Source: Candidatus Latescibacter anaerobius SCGC AAA252-E07
GTDB lineage: Bacteria > Latescibacterota > Latescibacteria > Latescibacterales > Latescibacteraceae
Length of the DNA: 41,836 nucleotides
Assembly: GCA_000403035.1 (NCBI GenBank)
Contig: AQSL01000151.1
Coordinates: 1-41,836, forward strand
Direction: 5' to 3'
In this document: positions 34,174 through 41,836 of the stretch, one piece after another
How the letters are laid out: each line of letters begins with the position of its first letter
How positions within the stretch are numbered: the first letter of the stretch is position 1
Translations under genes and position numbers: made by a program
Notes under the pieces: model-generated
The model's input: the letters and a program-made list of their open reading frames with translations, nothing else
Database searches by the model: none
What the model was told of the DNA's origin: nothing

Positions 34174-35055
34174 TTACATAAGACCAATTCTTCTCATCAG
34201 TTTTTCAAGGAGCGTTTTTCCATCATCCCCTGGCTCGACAAGGGGAAGGCGTAATTGCCCCATGTCCATCCCCATAATATTCATAGCTGTTTTAACCGGC
34301 GAAGGGTTTGTCTCTGTTTTCATCAGTGCTCTCATGAGCGGAAAAAGTACGACATGAATTTTCCGTGCCGAATCAAAATCACCATCCAACGCCGAACGTG
34401 TCATTTCAGCCATTTTTTTCGGCGCAATATTGGCAATAACACTTATTACTCCTTGAGCGCCGACCGAAATCATCGGGACTGTCATTGAATCATCACCGGA
34501 TAAGACGATAAAATCATCAGGTGTGCGAACAATGATATCACATATTTGATCCATATTGCCCGATGCTTCTTTAATACCAAAAATATTCGGTATCGATGAA
34601 AGCTCGACTATTGTATCGGCAGTTGTATTGACACTTGTCCTGCCAGGACAGTTGTAAATGATGAGCGGCAGGTCGCATTTTTCAGCCACAGCCGTGTAAT
34701 GTTTTATAAGACCGGATTGTGAGGGCCTGTTATAGTATGGTGTAATTAAAAGCGCCGCATCTGCACCGGCTTTTAGTGCGTGCCCGGTAAGGCTTATCGC
34801 CTCGGTCGTATTGTTTGAGCCTGTTCCGGCTATGACAGGAACTCGACCGTCAACGACATCGATAACAATATCGATTACCCTGTGGTGTTCCTCGTGGCTC
34901 AAAGTAGGGGATTCGCCTGTTGTTCCGCATGGCACCAGTCCCGAAATACCGTTTTCAATCTGGAATTGCACCATCTCCCTGAGCTTCGACTCATTGATGG
35001 TTCCGTGTGAAAAAGGGGTGACCATGGCGGTAAAGGAGCCTTCAAGAGTGACCAT
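34174..35055 (-). CDS. dapA: 4-hydroxy-tetrahydrodipicolinate synthase
   Basis: DapA condenses aspartate semialdehyde and pyruvate, the first step of the diaminopimelate/lysine pathway. The 293-residue protein shows GSFTAMVTPF, GLVPCGTTGESPTLSHEEH (in pieces), AGTGSNNT, ITPYYNRPSQSG, YNCPGRTSV and the Schiff-base Lys in FGIKEASGN, then LSGDDSMTVPM. The start ATG at 35055 has GGAGG four bases upstream. A promoter with a palindrome and a leader hairpin lie before it. Membership of the wider DapA/NAL superfamily is excluded by its pairing with dapB. Confidence 0.96.
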   Translation of the reverse strand: MVTLEGSFTAMVTPFSHGTINESKLREMVQFQIENGISGLVPCGTTGESPTLSHEEHHRVIDIVIDVVDGRVPVIAGTGSNNTTEAISLTGHALKAGADAALLITPYYNRPSQSGLIKHYTAVAEKCDLPLIIYNCPGRTSVNTTADTIVELSSIPNIFGIKEASGNMDQICDIIVRTPDDFIVLSGDDSMTVPMISVGAQGVISVIANIAPKKMAEMTRSALDGDFDSARKIHVVLFPLMRALMKTETNPSPVKTAMNIMGMDMGQLRLPLVEPGDDGKTLLEKLMRRIGLM

Positions 35056-35099
35056 AATACCTCCGCTATTCGAAATATTTTATGTTCTTCAATAAAAGA

Positions 35100-35115
35100 G
35101 CCGGGTTCCCCCGGC
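35100..35115 (-). promoter_or_regulatory. GC-rich hairpin in the dapA leader
   Basis: GCCGGG and CCCGGC form a 6-bp stem with a 4-base loop, followed on the minus strand by TCTTTTATTG. It lies between the dapA promoter and its start codon, so it may be an attenuator or a terminator for the aldo/keto reductase message coming from upstream. Confidence 0.45.
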
Positions 35116-35183
35116 ATTTGAAACCGTTTATCCTTGACACATAATTCGATACCATCATAATCGGGTTTTTTAATCCATGTGAA

Positions 35184-35212
35184 AATATAAAAAACCGATA
35201 CGTATTGGTCAA
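35184..35212 (-). promoter_or_regulatory. dapA promoter with palindromic operator candidate
   Basis: On the minus strand TTGACC (35212-35207), a 17-base spacer and TATATT (35189-35184) form a good promoter about 120 bases before dapA. CCAATACGTATCGG (35208-35195) is a 14-base palindrome with one mismatch, placed in the spacer and overlapping the -35 box, as expected for a repressor site. Confidence 0.6.
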
Positions 35213-35372
35213 TAAAAAATGAAATTGGCAATCCAAAAGTTATTCAGTTTTTTTTACACGGATTATAAACGTTGTATATCACCAGGAATTAAAATATATT
35301 GCACGGGTTTTGTAAATTTCGAAAAAAATGTCATGAAAAAATCCCATCACAACCTGGAGAAAAATTCAAGAA

Positions 35373-36350
35373 TCAATGTTCGCTTTCTACCGTTTCCGAC
35401 GGCGGGTACAGTTCTTCAATTTTCTCCAAAACATCATCGGGAATGACAATTTCCGCTGCCTTGATATTATCCTCGACCTGTGACAGCTTTGTCGCCGCCG
35501 ATATAACACTCGTTACCGCCGGATTTTTCAAACACCATGCAAGAGCAAGCTGAGCAGGAGTAACTCCCATTCCGGAAGCAATGGTAACGAATTCCTGGGA
35601 TTTTCGTTTATTTTCTTCGGTCCAGTACAGTTTTTTTATAACAGCGTTCGTATCGTCATCGGCGGCACGAGTTCCACCAGGAGCATCCTCTCCCGGTTTA
35701 TATTTACCGGTAAGCATTCCATGAGCGAGAGCGGAAAACACAACGTTCCCGATACCTTCCGCTTCAGTTGCCGGAAACAAATTGCGTTCCGGATAACGGT
35801 AGTGAAGATTGTAACGTGGTTCGCTCACACCGATTGTGCGGGCTCCTATGTCACGGGCAATACTGTTCGCCCGAACGATCATATGCGCAGGCCATTCGCT
35901 TACACCCCAGTAGAGGATTTTTCCCTGACGGGCGAGGTCTTCGAGAGCCCTTACCGTTTCTTCAAGAGGTGTGTCAGGATCAGGCCTGTGGCACATCAGC
36001 ACATCAAGATAGTCGGTTTTGAGTTTTTTCAGACTTTTATGACAGGATTCAAAAATATGTTTTGCCGAAAGGCCGCGGTCATTGATTTCATCTGACATCG
36101 GCGCCCAGCATTTCGTAAGAAGAAAAAGCGAACTTCTTTCAAATTCTGAGAGATATTTCCCCAGTACTTTCTCTGCCTCTCCTTTGTTATATGCATCGGC
36201 GGTATCGAAGAAATTTACTCCCCCGTCATAGGCCTTCCTTATTGTTTCACGGGATGTTTTGTCATCAAGCTTAAATCCTATTGTGAGATAGCTGCCAAGA
36301 CCGATTACACTTAATTTTGCACCCCATTTGCCCATATTCCGATAGTGCAT
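35373..36350 (-). CDS. Aldo/keto reductase
   Basis: The 325-residue protein is an AKR-family (Kv-beta/YghZ-like) NADPH-dependent oxidoreductase. The catalytic tetrad is visible as Asp49, Tyr54, Lys80 and His121 (FFDTADAYNKGEAE, LLTKCW, LMCHRPDPDTP). The C-terminal segment TSVISAATKLSQVEDNI is part of the cofactor-binding region. The ATG at 36350 is preceded by GGAGG seven bases upstream. The substrate is unknown; a sugar or a reactive carbonyl is typical. It is followed on the same strand by dapA, which has its own promoter. Confidence 0.92.
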   Translation of the reverse strand: MHYRNMGKWGAKLSVIGLGSYLTIGFKLDDKTSRETIRKAYDGGVNFFDTADAYNKGEAEKVLGKYLSEFERSSLFLLTKCWAPMSDEINDRGLSAKHIFESCHKSLKKLKTDYLDVLMCHRPDPDTPLEETVRALEDLARQGKILYWGVSEWPAHMIVRANSIARDIGARTIGVSEPRYNLHYRYPERNLFPATEAEGIGNVVFSALAHGMLTGKYKPGEDAPGGTRAADDDTNAVIKKLYWTEENKRKSQEFVTIASGMGVTPAQLALAWCLKNPAVTSVISAATKLSQVEDNIKAAEIVIPDDVLEKIEELYPPSETVESEH

Positions 36351-36499
36351 TTTACATCCTCCGTTGTTATTGATTACCTTCTTATGCTGAAGGTATCATT
36401 GCTTTAAATTATGATTATATTTTGTCAGTGAAAGTAATTCTGATTATGTGTAAATTTCAGAAAATTCAAACGTCCCGAACTTTAATACATTGTATTTAA

Positions 36500-36533
36500 A
36501 AGGGCGATGAAAAAGTCTTTTTCACATGCCCTT
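36500..36533 (+). repeat. Hairpin repeat, copy 4
   Basis: AAGGGCGATGAAAAAG (36500-36515) and CTTTTTCACATGCCCTT (36517-36533) pair along most of their length around one unpaired base. Both arms share the core GGGC..TGAAAAAG / CTTTTTCA..GCCC with the copy at 12282. Confidence 0.65.
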
Positions 36534-36541
36534 GTATGAAA

Positions 36542-36703
36542 ATGGATGAATTGATTGTGTCTAATATAACAATGAAACGCGGTAATAACAATAAACGATT
36601 ATCACATCGATACCCTTTTTATAAAAATACTGTCACGTACAAAAAAGTATTGATTGTTACCTGTATCATCGTTTTTATCCTATGGGAAACATTTGTTGTG
36701 TAA
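36542..36703 (+). CDS. Possible small single-pass membrane protein
   Basis: A 53-codon frame starts at ATG 36542, with another ATG at 36572. The product has a basic N-terminal half (MKRGNNNKRLSHR) and one hydrophobic segment (KVLIVTCIIVFILWETFVV) at its end, the layout of a small membrane protein. There is no clear Shine-Dalgarno site and no homologue is recognised, so it may be chance in AT-rich DNA. Confidence 0.25.
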   Translation: MDELIVSNITMKRGNNNKRLSHRYPFYKNTVTYKKVLIVTCIIVFILWETFVV

Positions 36704-36909
36704 TTTATAACATTATGTGTTGCCAATTGATAGGATAATGATATAAGATTCTTTGCGAAGCGATATGGCATTACTTTTTATTGACGGTTACATTTTAACA
36801 TATAATTGTTTACTTTATTACAAATACTTTATAACTTACTCATGATTATTCATTAAGATTTTATAATTATACCATGATACAAATGTTATCTTGTTGTTAT
36901 GGTGAAAAA

Positions 36910-37620
36910 ATGATGATTACTACTTTTACAAAAGAATATAAACAGTTAAGCCAGACGGAGCGGCTTGAGTTAAGAATATCATATACCCTTAAGATTATTG
37001 TGTTATTAACAATTATTTTCGGTATCATTGAACTTAATTTATTCTTAATTGCTTCATCGGTTGTTATACTCCTTTTCAGCGCACTTCCGGCGATTATTGA
37101 AAAGACATTCCGTATAATTCTTCCTGTGGAAGTTGAACTCGCAGTTACGACATTTGTGTTTTTACATTTCTTACTGGGAGAGACAGCAAATTATTATCTG
37201 CGTTTCTGGTGGTTTGATAAATTACTTCATATTTCATCCGGTATACTCGTTGGTATGGTCGGATTTATCATAATCTATTTCTTTTTATACACAAACAAAT
37301 TACGTGCAAATCCTTTTATGGTCGTTATATTCAGTGTTTCTTTTGCACTTGCCGTAGGTGCGGTCTGGGAAATTTTTGAGTTTATCATAGATATAGTTTT
37401 TGCATTAAACATGCAAAAAAGCGGACTTAATGATACTATGGGCGATCTTATCGTTGATTTTCTCGGAGCGTGTATTGTTGGTGTTGGCGTATACAGATAT
37501 CTGAAAAAAGATGAGGATGGAGTAGTGAAAACTCTTGTAAATCGTTATATTAAATACAACTTGAAAAAGAAGCAATATGTATTAAAACCCAAAAAGCTTC
37601 GTGCACTTAAAAAACGGTAG
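36910..37620 (+). CDS. Integral membrane protein, DUF2238/YjdF-like
   Basis: The product (236 residues from ATG 36910, 248 from ATG 36874) has about five or six membrane segments. Conserved-looking polar motifs lie between them: WWFDKLLHISSGILVG, AVGAVWEIFEFIID and LNDTMGDLIVDFLGA. These fit the DUF2238/YjdF family (PF09997-like), whose function is not known. The C-terminal tail of about 45 residues is strongly basic (LKKKQYVLKPKKLRALKKR). GGTG five bases upstream slightly favours the 36910 start. It converges with the propeller gene after ten bases. Confidence 0.75.
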   Translation: MMITTFTKEYKQLSQTERLELRISYTLKIIVLLTIIFGIIELNLFLIASSVVILLFSALPAIIEKTFRIILPVEVELAVTTFVFLHFLLGETANYYLRFWWFDKLLHISSGILVGMVGFIIIYFFLYTNKLRANPFMVVIFSVSFALAVGAVWEIFEFIIDIVFALNMQKSGLNDTMGDLIVDFLGACIVGVGVYRYLKKDEDGVVKTLVNRYIKYNLKKKQYVLKPKKLRALKKR

Positions 37621-37630
37621 GTTGCATATA

Positions 37631-39826
37631 TTATCGTAACAATAGCATTTTACCTGTTTGGACTCTATTTGTACTCTTTATACGGTAAAAATAAATTCCC
37701 GAGGCCATTGGAATCCCGGAATCTGATTGAGCATTCCATGCAACACTGTTTATCCCGATGGGAAATTCTCCATCCGCAATTGTTGTAATGTATTGACCGG
37801 ATAAATTGTAAATGGCAATTTCCACTTTTTCCGGAGAGAACAGTTCAAAGGTGATGGTGGTGATTGCATTAAAAGGATTCGGATAGTTGCACGATACCCT
37901 GAACGGTGCCGTTTTCTCTTCTGAAACCATGGATGATTGGTCAGGATAGTATTCAAAAACTCCGTAAAAATGTATTCGATCTTCATCGAACGCGTTAAAA
38001 GCTATCCGTCCGTCCTCAAAACGCGCAAAAGCATCTGAAGCTGTACCGGATAATTCCAGAATCCTATGCCATATACCATCTTCCAGATATCCTGTATTAT
38101 CATATCCCGATGCCCATATCCTGCCAGTTTCTTCATCTCTATGAATAAACCGTCCGTTTTTCAGGATAATTTCCTGATTGGTATCACGGCTTATGACATT
38201 TTTCCACATTTCACCGTTCCATTTGACAAGGTTATGCTGTCGTGCTGCCCATACAAATTCATCATCATCCACCACAAAATCCATTACATTACGATCATCA
38301 CCGATTACCAGTTTCCATTCTAACAATGTTGCATTAAAAGAAAGTATGCTCCACTCGGCGTTTCGCATGTAAACGATATTATTAAAGGTGTTGACATAAA
38401 TATTATACAGAGAAATGTAAAAAGATAACACGACAGGAGGATAAAATGTATTGTAATATGATTCGAAATCATATTCAATAAGCCCGTTTTTTTCTGTCCC
38501 GATCCATAAAATTGAATTGCCATCGAAAAACATGGCATTTTCATCGTAAACATAGAGAGAATCTGGCCTGTCCCATGTATCACCGTCAAACAGTTTAAAT
38601 CCGGAATCGGTATATACCATTATGTCTCCGTATTCTAAATCCTCAAACTCATAAACGTTTTTAAACCGAGTACCTTTATCTTCACTATAATTATACCATA
38701 TGGAATCATCGAGTATACTTACACCCATTTGTTCGCTTTCTTCAAAGGGTAAATCCCTTAAACCATGACCGCACACCAATACACCGTCTCTTGTATATTC
38801 TAAACATGTTACAATATCAGAACCAAGATCATAGGGTGTATCGATCAAAATCCAGGGCTCATCATCATTTTCTGAATAGGAATAAATTGATTGTGAATCA
38901 AATGTCCATACGGTTGAATCAGTGCTTGCCGCAAGAAAATACTGCTTGTTTGTTATGCCGTCTTTCATGACACGGGAAACAGCCCAGTTTCCGTTATCAT
39001 CCAGATGATAAAGGTTAGAATTACCGTATCCCCAAACTCCGCCTTTTTGGTCAAATTTTAAATACATGGGAGAACCGCCGCCGTTATGAAATGTCCATTC
39101 GCCGTTTCTATACACACAGTATTTTCCGAGATTGTTAACCCATATACTTCCGTCGTAAGAGGTTTGAACCGTTAAATCACTGGTTATAGGTATGGATTCT
39201 AATTCACCGGTACGATCCGACCAGACATTTCCATCGAATACCAGTAAACGTATATTTTTTTCATCCGGTTCTATGTGTGTAGCCCATATATTCCCATCAT
39301 TATCTGCTGATAGTGATCGTGTGCGGCCGGATCTCAATTTTGTTATCGAGCCATTTTCAAACGTATAAATACCACCTTTGACCGTGTTGTAAGAACCGAT
39401 AAACAACACACCGCTGTTTGAAAAAGCACCAACAAGCGGGAGTTGTAATTGCCCTGAGCTATATTCTTCACATGAACCATTGTCCCATACAATCAAATTC
39501 CCTTTCGTATTCACAAAATACAAACGTCCTTTTGAATCACCTATAAAAGGAGGATTATGACCGAGAATAGTGGAATCGTACGATATTATTTGCCAGTAAT
39601 TACCGTCAAATATATGAAAGCTGTAGTCAGTATCTACCCATATTTTCGCATCCGGAAGGGAATATATACTCCTGATATCATGCTGTGGAGTTTGACGCTG
39701 GTGATGAACCCATCTGCCTTTATTATTCTCACAAAAGGATATTCGAGACAGTAGTGGAAATGTAAAAATGACAAGTACGAATAATGTGAATAGATATTTT
39801 CTTGTAAAATAATCGGAATAGTACAT
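37631..39826 (-). CDS. Secreted beta-propeller protein with T9SS-type sorting domain, second copy
   Basis: The 731-residue protein has an N-terminal hydrophobic signal (residues about 11-31, ending RISFCEN). Many WD-like/propeller strands follow (IWVDTDYSFHIFDG, GRLYFVNTKGNLIVWDNG, NIWATHIEPDEKN, ILWIGTEKNGLIEYD). The tail of about 88 residues is a good T9SS type A sorting domain: NYPNPFNAITTITFEL, EIAIYNLSGQYITTI, WNAQSDSGIPMASGIYFYRI and GKMLLLR. It resembles the protein at 15759 in architecture but not closely in sequence. Surface export is inferred. No Shine-Dalgarno site is seen at the start. Confidence 0.85.
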   Translation of the reverse strand: MYYSDYFTRKYLFTLFVLVIFTFPLLSRISFCENNKGRWVHHQRQTPQHDIRSIYSLPDAKIWVDTDYSFHIFDGNYWQIISYDSTILGHNPPFIGDSKGRLYFVNTKGNLIVWDNGSCEEYSSGQLQLPLVGAFSNSGVLFIGSYNTVKGGIYTFENGSITKLRSGRTRSLSADNDGNIWATHIEPDEKNIRLLVFDGNVWSDRTGELESIPITSDLTVQTSYDGSIWVNNLGKYCVYRNGEWTFHNGGGSPMYLKFDQKGGVWGYGNSNLYHLDDNGNWAVSRVMKDGITNKQYFLAASTDSTVWTFDSQSIYSYSENDDEPWILIDTPYDLGSDIVTCLEYTRDGVLVCGHGLRDLPFEESEQMGVSILDDSIWYNYSEDKGTRFKNVYEFEDLEYGDIMVYTDSGFKLFDGDTWDRPDSLYVYDENAMFFDGNSILWIGTEKNGLIEYDFESYYNTFYPPVVLSFYISLYNIYVNTFNNIVYMRNAEWSILSFNATLLEWKLVIGDDRNVMDFVVDDDEFVWAARQHNLVKWNGEMWKNVISRDTNQEIILKNGRFIHRDEETGRIWASGYDNTGYLEDGIWHRILELSGTASDAFARFEDGRIAFNAFDEDRIHFYGVFEYYPDQSSMVSEEKTAPFRVSCNYPNPFNAITTITFELFSPEKVEIAIYNLSGQYITTIADGEFPIGINSVAWNAQSDSGIPMASGIYFYRIKSTNRVQTGKMLLLR

Positions 39827-39907
39827 TATGGTGGTTATCTGTTAAAATATGAATTAAACTACTTATTCGAGGCACCTGTTAATACATGTTTATACGGCGA
39901 GAAATAT

Positions 39908-41284
39908 CTAATGTTCCCACATAGTTTCGATTTCTTCCAAAGTCTTCCCTTTCGTTTCCGTTACCATAAACCATACAAAAACAAAAGCAACACCGCAGAT
40001 ACCACCGTACATGAAGAAAGTTCCCTCGCCAATTCTTTCTACAAGCCAGGGAAACGTCTGTGATACTAAAAAACATGAAATCCATAAAACCATTGTGGCA
40101 ATTGACATGGCTCTGCCGCGAATTTTTGTTGGGAAGATTTCAGATAGTAAAACCCATACTCCAGGCCCAAGGCTCATTGCAAAGAAACCGACATAGGTTA
40201 TCAGTGGTATCAATATCCATGTGCGGCCGATACTCTGGGATTGAAATGCAAAGCCGGCTAATACGAAAGAAATTCCCATACCGATAAGCCCGATTAACAG
40301 GAGCGGTTTTCTTCCTATACTGTCAATGAGACCGATAGCTATAATAGTGCAAATGAGATTTGTCAAGCCGACTATAACCGCTGCGAAAAAAGCGGAATTT
40401 GCACTTTCATAACCGGATGTCATGAATATCTTCGGAGCATAGTAAAGAACAGTGTTAATACCCGTTATCTGCTGGAAAATTGCGAGCAGAACACCGACCA
40501 GAAGGACAATCCTCATTCCCGGTTTAAAAAGTTCTGAAAGGGTGCCTTTCTCTTTTTCAAGTGATGTGGTTATTTCATTCATTTCTCTCTCTGCATGTTT
40601 TTTGCCGCCAACACGGGTGAGGATTGCCATTGCTCGATCAGTTTTACGCTGTTTTGTTAACCATCGCGGACTTTCGGGAACGCTGAGGAGAGCGAAGAAA
40701 AAGATACAGGCAGGAATCGTTTCAAGTGCGAGCATCCATCTCCAGTTGTTGGGTCCTATATCCACAACCAGCCAGTTTGTGAAATATGATAACAATATAC
40801 CGCCGACAATAGTGAACTGATTGATCGAAACAAGGCGCCCGCGGATACTGGCGGGGGATATTTCGGCAATATACATGGGTGAAAGCATCGAAGCTACTCC
40901 AACTGCAAGTCCGCCCATGAACCTGGCAAAAATCAATTCCATAAATGTTCTTGGAAGAGCAGACAGTATGGCGGATAAGGCGAAAAAAACTGCGGCAATG
41001 ATAAGGATTTTTTTTCTGCCAAATCGGTCGCTCAGCATTCCGGCAAATCCTGAACCGACAATACAACCGATTAAAAGGTTACTGACCGCAAATCCTTCCT
41101 GGTGGGCGTTGAGTGTAAAATGATCGACTATGAAAGGAATTGCACCTGAAATAACACCGGTATCAAATCCAAATAATAATCCGCCTACTGCTGCTACGAT
41201 TGAAACGAAGTAGACATATATAATGCTGCCCTTATCCGGTTGATCGTTGATGGTGTCAATAAAACGTGGTGTTGGAGTGACCAT
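39908..41284 (-). CDS. Sugar-porter-family MFS transporter
   Basis: The 458-residue protein has about 12 membrane segments and the sugar-porter signatures: GGLLFGFDTGVISGAIPFI near residue 34, DRFGRKK at residues 86-92, PESPRWL before the central loop, QQITGINTVLYYAPKIF in helix 7, and SIGRKPLL. It should import a hexose, pentose or related sugar by proton symport across the inner membrane, as XylE or GalP do. The ATG at 41284 lacks a strong Shine-Dalgarno site. A DUF4380-like gene lies just upstream on the same strand, consistent with carbohydrate use. Confidence 0.92.
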   Translation of the reverse strand: MVTPTPRFIDTINDQPDKGSIIYVYFVSIVAAVGGLLFGFDTGVISGAIPFIVDHFTLNAHQEGFAVSNLLIGCIVGSGFAGMLSDRFGRKKILIIAAVFFALSAILSALPRTFMELIFARFMGGLAVGVASMLSPMYIAEISPASIRGRLVSINQFTIVGGILLSYFTNWLVVDIGPNNWRWMLALETIPACIFFFALLSVPESPRWLTKQRKTDRAMAILTRVGGKKHAEREMNEITTSLEKEKGTLSELFKPGMRIVLLVGVLLAIFQQITGINTVLYYAPKIFMTSGYESANSAFFAAVIVGLTNLICTIIAIGLIDSIGRKPLLLIGLIGMGISFVLAGFAFQSQSIGRTWILIPLITYVGFFAMSLGPGVWVLLSEIFPTKIRGRAMSIATMVLWISCFLVSQTFPWLVERIGEGTFFMYGGICGVAFVFVWFMVTETKGKTLEEIETMWEH

Positions 41285-41394
41285 AGTCAGCTTTCAAATA
41301 GAAAAAATCCTCCTGTCCTCGAAACGAACAAGGCACATGGATATACGATTTACTTATTGTTTCATTAATAAATAGTCGGAAAATGCATTATGAG

Positions 41395-41835
41395 TTACTT
41401 AAGACTTACCTCGCCGATGACACATAAAAGATTTTGGTCATATCCTCTCACCTGATATCTCAACGTTACCGCGTCTAAAGGAATAATGGGTTCCCTTCTG
41501 AATGAAACTTCGGTTAAAGGTGATACATCACCTATAGGATTGCGTCCTTTTTTATTACCGTCTTTATCGATAAAATATTCTTCGAGTACTCCGCCGAAGA
41601 ATACTCCAAATTTACCGGTAACAATATTATTGTCATTCATTTTTACTTCTTCGGCCAGGACTCCTCCGGATATAACCTTTTTGACATCTGAACAGCGGCA
41701 TAACGCCCATTGTACATTCAAAGAAGTGGATTCTCCCGGTGAAAGTTTCGTAAGGGGACCGAGGACCTCGAGTTCCATGTGTGCCATTTCCGGAGAAAAA
41801 CTGCCATCGGATTCGTTGACCGCAGCTTCTGACCA
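41395..41835 (-). CDS. DUF4380-like protein, N-terminus cut off by the window edge
   Basis: The frame is open from the right edge of the window and ends at 41395, leaving the last 146 residues. The segment MELEVLGPLTKLSPGESTSLNVQ resembles the conserved end of DUF4380 proteins, galactose-mutarotase-like beta-sandwich proteins of unknown function often found with carbohydrate-use genes. An apparent ATG at 41787 is internal. The family call rests on this one segment and is moderate. Confidence 0.6.
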   Translation of the reverse strand, partial: WSEAAVNESDGSFSPEMAHMELEVLGPLTKLSPGESTSLNVQWALCRCSDVKKVISGGVLAEEVKMNDNNIVTGKFGVFFGGVLEEYFIDKDGNKKGRNPIGDVSPLTEVSFRREPIIPLDAVTLRYQVRGYDQNLLCVIGEVSLK

Positions 41836-41836
41836 G

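Larger units (their letters stand above)
36351..36909. other. 559-base AT-rich intergenic region with a hairpin repeat and a possible small ORF
   Basis: This is the gap between the divergent aldo/keto reductase and membrane-protein genes. It holds repeat copy 4 and a 53-codon open frame (separate entries). The remainder is AT-rich; no RNA gene was recognised. Confidence 0.5.

Noticed and set aside
34899..35231. Open frame on the minus strand crossing the dapA leader, 110 residues
   Set aside because: It begins upstream of the dapA transcription start, overlaps the promoter and runs out of frame into dapA. The region is better explained as leader DNA.
35056..35372. Lysine riboswitch upstream of dapA
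   Set aside because: The leader from the likely start site is only about 120 bases, shorter than the lysine aptamer, and the conserved aptamer core is not visible.
1..41836. tRNA, rRNA, CRISPR array, insertion sequence or prophage
   Set aside because: No cloverleaf, rRNA core, regularly spaced repeat, transposase or integrase was seen while reading the intergenic regions and proteins.

Overview
The window looks like chromosomal DNA of an uncultured or little-studied diderm bacterium of the FCB group (Fibrobacterota-Chlorobiota-Bacteroidota and related candidate phyla). Four things support this. There is an apolipoprotein N-acyltransferase and a lipoprotein-type M16 peptidase, which imply an outer membrane. 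Two large beta-propeller proteins end in type IX secretion (T9SS)-type sorting domains. PurN has the Bacteroidota-like HPALLPKFGG form. FolK is followed by a deoxynucleoside kinase. The DNA is AT-rich, Shine-Dalgarno sites are common (GGAGG-like), and GTG and TTG starts are frequent. I cannot name the phylum from the sequence alone. I saw no rRNA, tRNA, CRISPR array, insertion sequence or phage gene.

Layout. 1-2087 (minus): a truncated GAF-domain protein and a two-subunit UxaA-family sugar-acid dehydratase. 2186-3550 (minus): purA with an unusual leader. 3668-8445 (plus): a small membrane protein with pyrF, a YycJ-type metallo-hydrolase, a dCMP deaminase, then panC, a flavin-reductase-like gene and panD. 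8596-10084: an orphan secreted protein, a LytR_C protein and rsfS. 10298-14185: a PfkB sugar kinase with mtnA, then a DUF72 protein overlapping a PHP phosphatase. 14282-22474: lnt (frame broken at a T run), a propeller/T9SS protein, a flippase and an M16 peptidase pair. 22976-28355: a cofactor and nucleotide block (purN, nadC, birA, coaX, folB, folK, dNK, panB), with folK broken at a G run. 28473-30378: an RraA-like protein and a class V aminotransferase. 30679-36350 (minus): an N-terminal-twitch radical SAM enzyme, prfB with its programmed frameshift, dapB, dapA and an aldo/keto reductase. 36910 to the end: a membrane protein, a second propeller/T9SS protein, a sugar-porter MFS transporter and a partial DUF4380-like protein.

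How it fits together. Most genes are housekeeping biosynthesis. Pantothenate/CoA is covered by panB, panC, panD and coaX. Purine, pyrimidine and deoxynucleotide supply is covered by purA, purN, pyrF, dCMP deaminase and dNK. Folate has folB and folK, NAD has nadC, biotin attachment has birA, and lysine/diaminopimelate has dapA and dapB. UxaA, RraA, AKR, MFS and DUF4380-like genes at several places suggest growth on plant or algal sugars and sugar acids, but this is inference.

The non-routine signals are mostly outside the obvious coding regions: a family of hairpin repeats, a purA leader with mutually exclusive pairings, a dapA promoter carrying a palindrome whose core recurs at the pyrF promoter, and three frame breaks of different nature. 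I found no convincing wholly new multi-gene system.
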